Shown here piece by piece: positions 53,948 to 61,200 of a DNA stretch of 64,000 nucleotides. Origin of the DNA: Pseudomonas yamanorum (lineage in GTDB: Bacteria > Pseudomonadota > Gammaproteobacteria > Pseudomonadales > Pseudomonadaceae); assembly GCF_013386765.1 (NCBI RefSeq), contig NZ_JACARE010000009.1, forward strand, positions 1 through 64,000, read 5' to 3'. Both the position numbers and the translations under genes were made by a program. The notes beneath the pieces were generated by a model. The model was given only the letters and a program-made list of their open reading frames with translations. It was not told the DNA's origin and did not search any database. Each line of letters starts with the position of its first letter. Within the stretch, counting starts at the first letter, position 1.

Positions 53948-54382
53948 TCAATAAGCCCCTGCACTCACATCCGCAATGGACAGCCAGTAGGCCACTACCT
54001 TATCGAACGCTTCATCATCTGCCTTAGCCTGCAACGCTATAAGGGCTTGCCTTGCGTCGGCAAACAAGCCCCACCGCGTCGGCGAACTGCTCAAGCTCCG
54101 GTGTGATGCCGTCGTCCACACTCATCGACATCATCGCGATCACGGCAAACAACTGCGCGGAGGTCCTGGCGATTTCATAGGTCATGCAGTGGGGCCGGAA
54201 CCGTCACTCCAGATAGGCGTAAGCGCAGGTGGAAAGCAATACCAGGCTGCGGGGGCTTCCAGCGTGCAGATAGGCACGCTGATGGCTTCCTGCGCGCAGG
54301 CCAGCAACGTCTCGGGCAGGCTCAACGCGGTGGCTATTTCGCTGATCAGCTGTCGTATTTCAGGTGTATTTTTCATTGCCAC
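53948..54382 (-). pseudogene. Broken SUKH-type or related immunity gene
   Basis: Two pieces lie on one strand. The first (54182-54382) starts like the SUKH gene at 51170 (MKNTPEIRQLISEI), then runs into SVPICTLEAPAAWYCFPPAL and stops. The second begins MTYEIARTSAQLFAVIAMMS at 54185 and reads on to 53948 only if one base of a CCCC run (54069-54072, plus strand) is removed. So a fused and frameshifted remnant of one or two immunity genes is the best reading. Confidence 0.55.
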
Positions 54383-54467
54383 TCACCTGAAATTTCCTTA
54401 TCTGCTCGATAAAATCCATAAAGCGGGTGTGCCGTCTGGGGCTCCTGACCCAAACCGATCAGAACAC

Positions 54468-55004
54468 CTATTTTTTTGCGCATCTACTCGACGGGACTTC
54501 TGCGACAGCGCCAGGCGCCTCTACGCCGGAGAGCAACCGAATTACCCCACCGCATTGCCCGCCTTGCCTCTGAAGGTACGCCTCATAGTCTTTACCCGCC
54601 TCAGGAACAAACACGCGGGGATCTGGCACACAAAACGCCTCGCCGGAAAGCATTTTCATCACCACTACAGACGGTAAACCCGCAGGTATAACAAACTCTG
54701 CGTAAGACTCGCCGTAGCTCAGGTGATCACTTCTCCAGGAAGCAGGCATTCCGACACTTCGTTTGGTGTGTTGCCCCAAGGTGGAATTGACCTTATCCGC
54801 AAGGGTATAACCGTAGGCATAAAGAGGCTCTTTACTCGAAGCGCAGTCTTGCCCTGGATTGATGGCAACCGGCAAACCGTTGTTCCCAAAAAGACGGATG
54901 CGTGCGGTGGTTGCCTGATCATAGGGAATAGGCTTCTCATAACTAGTAGAGCCGCAGCCGCTCAGTAACAGCGCAGAAAAGAGGGCTAGCGAAAGGGTCT
55001 TCAA
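54468..55004 (-). CDS. Lipoprotein of unknown function
   Basis: 178 residues. Signal with lipobox LSGC (LFSALLLSGCGSTSYEKP). The mature part has a beta-rich centre and ends SSRCAKK. No family recognised. The gene lies between decayed immunity genes and the palindrome array. Confidence 0.7.
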   Translation of the reverse strand: MKTLSLALFSALLLSGCGSTSYEKPIPYDQATTARIRLFGNNGLPVAINPGQDCASSKEPLYAYGYTLADKVNSTLGQHTKRSVGMPASWRSDHLSYGESYAEFVIPAGLPSVVVMKMLSGEAFCVPDPRVFVPEAGKDYEAYLQRQGGQCGGVIRLLSGVEAPGAVAEVPSSRCAKK

Positions 55005-55101
55005 GATAACTCCTAGGCTTACATATCAAGCTGTTATGGGTAATTTATTGAGGGGTGAATAGGGGCATACTACCAATATTCGCCGTCTCGATAATCGGAG
55101 A

Positions 55102-55172
55102 GAAATAGGGGTCAGACCACTATTAATACTATTAATGATTTAATTAGAAAACCGTGGTCTGCACCCTATTTC
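55102..55172. repeat. Palindromic repeat unit 1 (19-base arms)
   Basis: GAAATAGGGGTCAGACCAC (55102-55120) and its inverse (55154-55172, one mismatch: GCACCC for GACCCC) with an AT-rich spacer (TATTAATGATTTAATTAG). The same arms recur at 55631, 56463, 57031, 57515, 57558 and 57598. Confidence 0.9.
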
Positions 55173-55180
55173 TACACACT

Positions 55181-55606
55181 TCAAACTTTACTTCTGACAT
55201 GCACATAAGTAACAAATCGACTTTCGGCATCATAATGAACCGTTATCACTTTCTGCTTTAATAGAAACTCACACCCAGGACTTGTAGGTGCTCTTCCGGG
55301 AATACGTATGGAGGGTACATCCCGCGCAGGTTGTCCAAGAAGATCGATTGAATCGTCGACAGTCGCAATATCAAGACACTCCTTTTTTGTTTCGGAGTCA
55401 GCATGATAATACTCATCCGTGGCCTGATAATAAACTCTGTAAGCCGCAATAACTCCGTCGCTACCGGCTTGAAAATATACGCCGAATTCGGGAAACTTTA
55501 AAAACTCATCATCTTCAACTTTGGCGTAGTCAACCATCGATATGGACTTCCTAAAGCTCACTAAAGTTTCAATCAGTAGCTCGCCTAAATAGTCATTTGG
55601 ATTCAT
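55181..55606 (-). CDS. Orphan immunity-type protein
   Basis: 141 residues from the ATG at 55606 (MNPNDYLGELLIETLVSFRK); no known family. Acidic with a beta-rich C-terminus. A repeat arm lies 25 bases upstream and the RAYT element begins there, so the toxin part that would normally precede an immunity gene is missing. The fragment at 56475-56567 on the far side of the RAYT is likely the start of that same module. Confidence 0.55.
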   Translation of the reverse strand: MNPNDYLGELLIETLVSFRKSISMVDYAKVEDDEFLKFPEFGVYFQAGSDGVIAAYRVYYQATDEYYHADSETKKECLDIATVDDSIDLLGQPARDVPSIRIPGRAPTSPGCEFLLKQKVITVHYDAESRFVTYVHVRSKV

Positions 55607-55630
55607 ACTTAATACCCATCCCTTCAAAGA

Positions 55631-56481
55631 AAAATAGGGGTCAGACCACTATTCTTCTAACTCACATTTTTGGACGTCCTGATCTACCCCGAGAAACTCT
55701 TTTACCTAATGCCTGTGCGATCTCTGAAGCAAACTTCTGACCACCCAAAACGTAATTGCCGTTTGTAGATAGTCGAATTTGCTCCATTAGCTCAGGGGAA
55801 AGCCGGTCTTTGAATATAGACTGGTAAGCTTCTGCTCGTTGCGAGATGTTGCTGCCTAAGTTTCTATAAACCGCATGCGGGTTGATAAAATCTGATGGCT
55901 CGCACTGTGCGTTCACTCTATAGCTGGTCCATCGATACTCCCCCGGATGAGCAACCATACCCGCTCTAACTGGGTTCATTTCTATATATCGATAGCAAGC
56001 CAAAACATAGTCATCTTGCTGAACCAAGCAAGAGCGAAAGCGGCCTTCCCAAAGAGTGCCCGTCCGTTGATATGTTCGATTTACATATTGGACGTAACGC
56101 TGCCCCAGCCCTTTCATAAGTAAACCAGCTCCTGCACAGCAGGCGGGAGTCAATAATAAATGCACGTGATTTGTCATCAAACACAATGCATGGACTTTAC
56201 AGCCATGCATTTCAGCAAGCACAGTTAAGTTATCAATGTAAAAAATGTAGTCGTCATCCGAATAAAAACATGCAGACCTGTTATTTCCCCGTTGAATAAT
56301 GTGCAATGGGATATCTGGCAATAAAACCCTAGGACGTCGAGGCATAGAAAACTCATAACTGGACAAGAGTTTTGAGCTTAGCCGCTTATCACGAAGGCGA
56401 CAAAAACAGAACAATTAAAAAATAAATCAAGTTTTTAAAGAACAGCTCTGCCACCCTTAAACGTGGTCTGACCCCTATTTC
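55631..56481 (-). mobile_element. RAYT element: transposase gene between two palindrome arms
   Basis: AAATAGGGGTCAGACCAC (from 55632) and GTGGTCTGACCCCTATTTC (56463-56481) face each other on both sides of a Y1-type transposase gene. The ends are the same 19-base arms as in the free repeat units nearby. It sits where the toxin core of an orphan module would be. Confidence 0.8.
55662..56345 (-). CDS. REP-associated tyrosine transposase (RAYT), IS200-like
   Basis: 227 residues from the ATG at 56345 (MPRRPRVLLPDIPLHIIQRG). Y1_Tnp domain: GNNRSACFYSDDDY, HUH-type pair in NHVHLLL, and nucleophile Tyr in a helix such as YVLACYRYIEMNPVRAGMV. A C-terminal extension contains SRGRSGRPKM. RAYTs bind and cut REP-type palindromes; the flanking 19-base arms are the likely substrate. 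The gene looks intact. Confidence 0.9.
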   Translation of the reverse strand: MPRRPRVLLPDIPLHIIQRGNNRSACFYSDDDYIFYIDNLTVLAEMHGCKVHALCLMTNHVHLLLTPACCAGAGLLMKGLGQRYVQYVNRTYQRTGTLWEGRFRSCLVQQDDYVLACYRYIEMNPVRAGMVAHPGEYRWTSYRVNAQCEPSDFINPHAVYRNLGSNISQRAEAYQSIFKDRLSPELMEQIRLSTNGNYVLGGQKFASEIAQALGKRVSRGRSGRPKM

Positions 56482-56567
56482 TCACGAACAACACCTGTCC
56501 AAGTCGTACCAGAAGTAACCACAGGCGCGGGAGGCACGACTTCACCTGCCGCTTTTGCACCAGCTAA
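56475..56567 (-). pseudogene. Orphan toxin linker fragment (module C)
   Basis: Minus-strand reading LAGAKAAGEVVPPAPVVTSG and on to VVREK, stopping inside the palindrome arm. It begins right after the immunity gene at 56564, as a following CdiA-tip module would, and is like the linker at 57617-57757 (both start with an L-x-GAK run). Confidence 0.55.
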
Positions 56568-56887
56568 TCAAGCGAGAATGATGAGAAGTAAAACGACAGC
56601 TTTTTATCCTCAAGATCACTCAGTTGATAACGCATCCTATCGAAGCCAGAATCCAGCTTACTAACGTTCATGTGCATCAGCTGAGTTAATCCGCCGCCAA
56701 AATCACGGGACGTAAATTGGCTAATATCAATGAACCTGATACTCACCACATCAGCCCCTACCTTTTCAGAGGCAGAAATCGATAAAGATAAATCATAAGC
56801 CATCCCGTCAACATTCAACTGAATATTAATTGCATGCAGGCAGTTGTGAGCAACAAGCAATTCATTCAATTCTGGAAGACTAATCAT
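56564..56887 (-). CDS. Orphan CdiI-type immunity protein
   Basis: 107 residues from the ATG at 56887 after GAGGA (MISLPELNELLVAHNCLHAI). No family recognised. Its start overlaps the stop of a toxin-tail fragment (56880-57030), the usual CdiA-CT/CdiI junction. The longer frame reaching 56992 is the toxin tail read in another frame and is not used. Confidence 0.65.
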   Translation of the reverse strand: MISLPELNELLVAHNCLHAINIQLNVDGMAYDLSLSISASEKVGADVVSIRFIDISQFTSRDFGGGLTQLMHMNVSKLDSGFDRMRYQLSDLEDKKLSFYFSSFSLD

Positions 56888-57030
56888 TATTAATCCTCGT
56901 CTCTTTCCCATTGGAGCCATAGCCTGGACCATATTCATAGGTATGCGTGTGGGGGTCGAAATGATATTCCGCAGGCTTTTCTTGGTTTCCATATCCGTGA
57001 TTAGTGTAATCCGTTCTTTTAACCTGCCGG
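56880..57030 (-). pseudogene. Orphan toxin-tail fragment (module B)
   Basis: Minus-strand frame RQVKRTDYTNHGYGNQEKPA followed by EYHFDPHTHTYEYGPGYGSN and ending at a TAG that overlaps the immunity start. This is typical of the very end of polymorphic toxins. Upstream it ends at the palindrome arm 57031, so the catalytic part is gone. Confidence 0.65.
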
Positions 57031-57053
57031 GAAATAGGGGTCAGACCACTATT
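57031..57053. repeat. Palindromic repeat single arm
   Basis: GAAATAGGGGTCAGACCAC followed by TATT. It stands directly at the truncated edge of the module B toxin tail and 15 bases from the end of the next immunity gene. Confidence 0.85.
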
Positions 57054-57067
57054 TTTTCCCTCTAGCT

Positions 57068-57433
57068 TTAAAGATAAAGCTCTTTAACAACTGCAATTTC
57101 TGCAGCAACCTGCTCAGATTTAACACCCAACCCACCCTTCTCGGCCTCACTCAATAAATCAAACTTTCTAAATGCATCAGATAGAATCTCCAACATATCC
57201 TGAGCATATACACTTTCCTTCGAAAGTTTAACTCCATGAGCTGCACCCCACTTATATATTGCTGTTTGCAAAATAATATTAGCGAGTGGATCATCATTAT
57301 GGAGAAGCTCCGACTCATCTTGTACGTAGGCAAATGCCTGCTCAGGCTTCAGATTTAGCTCTCCCAACGCCTTATTGTAAAGCCGCTGCACTACCTGCTG
57401 AATTTCGTCGTACGTGATTTTCTCGTAGGGCAT
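57068..57433 (-). CDS. Orphan immunity-type protein (module A)
   Basis: 121 residues (MPYEKITYDEIQQVVQRLYN), helical, family not recognised. Its ATG shares one base with the TAA of the toxin tail at 57433-57514 (TAATG), so it is the cognate immunity gene of that deaminase-like tail by position. It appears intact, which would keep protection against a lost toxin. Confidence 0.65.
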   Translation of the reverse strand: MPYEKITYDEIQQVVQRLYNKALGELNLKPEQAFAYVQDESELLHNDDPLANIILQTAIYKWGAAHGVKLSKESVYAQDMLEILSDAFRKFDLLSEAEKGGLGVKSEQVAAEIAVVKELYL

Positions 57434-57514
57434 TATTTATCTACCGTAAAAATATTGAGTTGAATCTTTGGATATCGGTCACGAAACTGCTTAATCACAT
57501 CACTACAACTAGCA
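57433..57514 (-). pseudogene. Orphan toxin-tail fragment, deaminase-like (module A)
   Basis: Minus-strand frame SASCSDVIKQFRDRYPKIQL, then NIFTVDK and TAA. The C-x-x-V-I-x-Q-F...YP.I pattern is the end of zinc-dependent deaminase toxins (second Cys of the PCxxC motif kept). It is cut by the palindrome repeats at 57515. Confidence 0.6.
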
Positions 57515-57616
57515 GAAATAGGGGTCAGACCACTATTAATGATTTAATTAGAAAACCGTGGTCTGACCCCTATTTCTGATGATTTAATTAGAAAACCGTG
57601 GTCTGACCCCTATTTC
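57515..57616. repeat. Palindromic repeat units inside module A
   Basis: Arms at 57515-57533 (direct), 57558-57576 and 57598-57616 (both inverted), joined by the AT-rich spacer TGATTTAATTAGAAAACC repeated. They lie between the two preserved ends of a toxin module. Confidence 0.9.
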
Positions 57617-57757
57617 TGCTCTATTTCTAGGGGGTAAAGGGCCTTCTGATGCACCTGGACCACGGGGCGTTATGACTTTGTAACTTGACCCGAGATCAGT
57701 GGTAAGTGGCGCTGGCTGAGGTGAAACAGGAATTGGCCCTTTTGCACCTAATCAGCA
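57617..57757 (-). pseudogene. Orphan toxin linker fragment (module A)
   Basis: Minus-strand frame GAKGPIPVSPQPAPLTTDLG, SSYKVITPRGPGASEGPLPP, RNRAEI. This is like the linker that precedes CdiA/Rhs toxin domains. It starts just after the SUKH gene and stops at the repeats, so with 57433-57514 it is the two ends of one toxin. Confidence 0.6.
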
Positions 57758-58278
57758 GCTGTAAAAAAATGCTTATCCAGATCAACAGGAGGAAACTGAC
57801 TAGGTAGAATTTTTGACGAAATACCTCTGCTAAGCAGCTTTAAAAGAAACTCAACACAACCGAAGTTGTAGACCTCTTCCTCCCCCTGATCCGAGCTATG
57901 AATAGCAACTTTCCATGAGTCTGGCTCTCCTTCAACCAACCAAACAAGAGTTTCTCCATTATCCGTTACCGCCCAAGGAAGAAAAGAACCTTCCGCAGGG
58001 TAATCTGGTCTTGGATAGTCCGATAAAAACTCCTGCCTCATTACAGCATATGCATCTACAAAGTACTTACTTTTTTCAAAGTTCAAATTTGGGTTTTTTG
58101 AAAATGGGTCTAACACCCATACGAAATCGTCTACTGCTCCACATCCGTAAATCGATATAAGCTGTTTAAAATCATTTGGCAATCGCAGACCTACCTCAGA
58201 CTCAAAAGTCGCCCAAGCCGCATTATCGAAGTTTCGCTGAGAGGGTGGCGAAAGAAGACTAATCAGTTTATCTATCAT
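57748..58278 (-). CDS. SMI1/KNR4 (SUKH) immunity protein for the CdiA nuclease
   Basis: 176 residues. SUKH core FESEVGLRLPNDFKQLISIY and DDFVWVLDPFSKNP, acidic. It starts two bases after the stop of the CdiA-like gene, so it is the cognate immunity protein. SUKH proteins are known inhibitors of nuclease toxins, which fits the CdiA tip. Confidence 0.85.
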   Translation of the reverse strand: MIDKLISLLSPPSQRNFDNAAWATFESEVGLRLPNDFKQLISIYGCGAVDDFVWVLDPFSKNPNLNFEKSKYFVDAYAVMRQEFLSDYPRPDYPAEGSFLPWAVTDNGETLVWLVEGEPDSWKVAIHSSDQGEEEVYNFGCVEFLLKLLSRGISSKILPSQFPPVDLDKHFFTAAD

Positions 58279-58280
58279 TC

Positions 58281-61200
58281 TTACTTAACTCCACTCACGT
58301 TCGGAATTGATACATCAAGGGTAAAACCGCTTGACCCACGAGCAGACAACGTTACACCGGTTGGCATTAGGTTTGTGCCTGTATAAACAGGCACCGCCCT
58401 ATAGCTTACTGTTTCACCACTCTGCACTGCGCCCCTGACTTGACGCTCAAATGAACTCATATTCGGATGATTTGCGTTGCGCTGGAAAAGTGTTACCAAA
58501 TTTCTTGCATCATCACCAGCCCCTCCTAGTGAATTTGCAAGCAAATGTCCTCGCGCATGGTTAGCAGGCTGCCCCTCAAAACCTGGAGGTCGAATCGCTG
58601 GGTTAGCGCTTGAACCCCCGCCCAATGAATCCTCCCTAAGGACTGCTGTAACCCCAGTAGGTCGACCAAGTGAGTCAAGCTCGCCAAGAATTACACTGCT
58701 TGGGGCATTTGGACTTGGCTTGGCAATCGACGGGTAGCTACTTTCTGGAATTGCTTTTGTCCCAAAATACCCCTCCGGCAGCGCACACGGCCCCGTATTG
58801 TGCACCCACGTCTTCAAATCCCCAACGTAGAACGTATGCCCCACATCAACCGTCAGGTTGTACGTTTCGCCCACTGGCAGATAGAGCTCCAGCGACTCAA
58901 CCTCAGATGACGTGTTGTCCGTGTCGCCATCTGCCAAGGATTGCAGCAGGTCCCCAGGCTTCAGATCGATTACAGAGATAAAGTCGCGCTTGGCCGGTAC
59001 GTAGAACGGATGGCCGGGGGTGACCAGCAGGGTTTCGCCTTCCGCTTTGCCGTCTGCGCGAACGCTTTTCAGTTTGAGGCGGTAAATCGGTTGGTCGGTG
59101 CGTTGATGGGTGGCCAGAATTTTTGCGGCGAAGGGTTTGCCGCCTTTTTCGGGTTTGCTCCAGACCACGTCGCCGACTTTGAGCGACTCGATGGTACGGT
59201 CGCCGTTGGGGGTCGAGACTTTAGTGCCGGCCGCGAAGCAGCAAGGCTCTTTGTAATTCGAGAGAACGACGTCATCGCGTCGAGTCGCGAACAGGTCATC
59301 GGCCCTGGCGAAGCTGCCCACATCACCGGTGTAGGCGGTTTGCTCGTATTTCCCAATCGAAGTTGTCGGGGCTGTCGCATTGGCGCCGGTGCGCTCGAAG
59401 CGCACGGCCGAATCAAGGCTGTTGGGGCTCAGGCCATAGTTGGGGATGTCATCCGCAACGCGTGCGATTCCGTTGCTGCCAAGCGTTTCCTGGCGCCCCA
59501 CGTTGGTCAAACCGACGTCGCTACGGGCCACAAGTGCGCCGTCGGCCCTGACGACGCTTGCAGCCTCGCCAACCTTGGAAACCTGCCCAAATCGGCCGGA
59601 AGGCGCGATCATGGTTAAACCATCAGTCATTAACTCAGTGACTTGCGCCGCTGACTCATAGCTGTTGCCTTGCAAGCGCGAGACAAATTCTCTGCCCGTC
59701 TGCCTGGTGATCATTTGGCCGCCACGGTCCACCGTCGGGTCGGCAATCGGCCCCAGCAGGCCGTTGGTCATTTCCAGTGGGCTGCTATTACCTAAAAGCC
59801 CACCGACAGTCTTGGCAAAGCCTTGCACTGACCCCCATAGACTGCGGCCAGCCCCTACTGCCAGGCCTTTGGCAACGTCGCTGTAGTCAGTCGGTTTGCC
59901 GCTGTAATCCAGGTTAGTCTCGTAAAAATCCACCAACCCTTGGGTGTTGCGCCCTTTCGGATCACCCAGATAGTCGATGTTTATAGTGCTGTCTTTGTAA
60001 GCAGTCGGCCGAGTCGCGTGGAAATCAAGAATCAAGGCCGCTGTTTCATTACCTGAGTACCCCCGCTTACTGCCGTCTGCGGAAGCGTCGGTTCGGGCGT
60101 ATTGATCTGCAATAGATGCAAGCGCAACACCCAGATGCTGCAAAGTAGCCGTGTCGATAGCGTCTACGTCTTTTTGCGAGATCGACTTGTTCCAACCTTC
60201 ATCGGTGTTGTACGCCAGGGCAACGCCCATCAGTCGCGTGGCTTCTTCGACACTGATGCCTTTTTCCGCTGCCAGCGCCGGCGCTTGCTTTTCAATCAAC
60301 TCAGGCGCGCTTGGGTGCAACTGCTCGTTGTACCGCTCAACATTGCCCGCCACCCAGGCGGCGTCATTCGGGTTGCCGTTAACCAGCGAGCCGGCGGCGA
60401 TACCGATGAGCTGCGCGGTGGCGACTTTGAATTGATCATCGGTAGCGAAACGCTCATCCAGGTACTTACCGAGGTTCTCGTTCGCAATCGCCGTCAAGCC
60501 CTCCGCCGCACCGGCGGCAATGGCGCCGGTTTTGAAGTCGCCGCCTCGGGCCGCTGAGAGTGCGCCACCGAGGAGGGCATGCATCAAGACCTTCTGCGTC
60601 GAGCCGGGGCTCAGGTCCAGCTCGTTCGCGAGGTTGCCAAGGCCCTTGTTACCCGCTGCTGCGGCAAGGTCGAAACCTTGCGACACCAAGGCCGAGCCGA
60701 GGTTGTCTTTCAAGCTACCGCCGTTGATGGCGGTAGAGATGCCACTTTCGATGACGGCATGGGTGCCACCGCGCAGCACCGCATCCTGCGCTTTCTGCCA
60801 ACTGAGCCAGTCACTGGAATAGCCTGGGTTTTGCACCGGCCCCGCCGTGGTGACTTTCGCGCCCGCACCGTCGGCCGGGCTTGCGCCCTTGAACCAATTA
60901 CTGTCTGCGTAGTTCAACGCGCCGGTTGCAAGGCCGGCGATGGCGGCGTTTTTCAGGCTGCTGCTGCTGAAGGTGTCCTTTAGCGCAAGGCCGAGGTTGC
61001 CTTTGTTATTGATCGTGCTCACAGCACCGGTACTGGCCAGCGAGGTCAGTGCGGCGGTGGCCATCATGTTGCCAAGCCCGGCACTGGTGGCTGCAACCGC
61101 AGCCGACGTACTGGTCGCCGCAACCGCAGCTGTGCCGGCGGCCATGGTAGAACCGGCGCCTACAGCACTGCCCGCTGACGCTGCCAATGCGCTTGCACCC

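Noticed and set aside
55102..57616. CRISPR array
   Set aside because: The repeats are palindromic, unevenly spaced and in both orientations, with shared AT-rich spacers; no cas genes are present.
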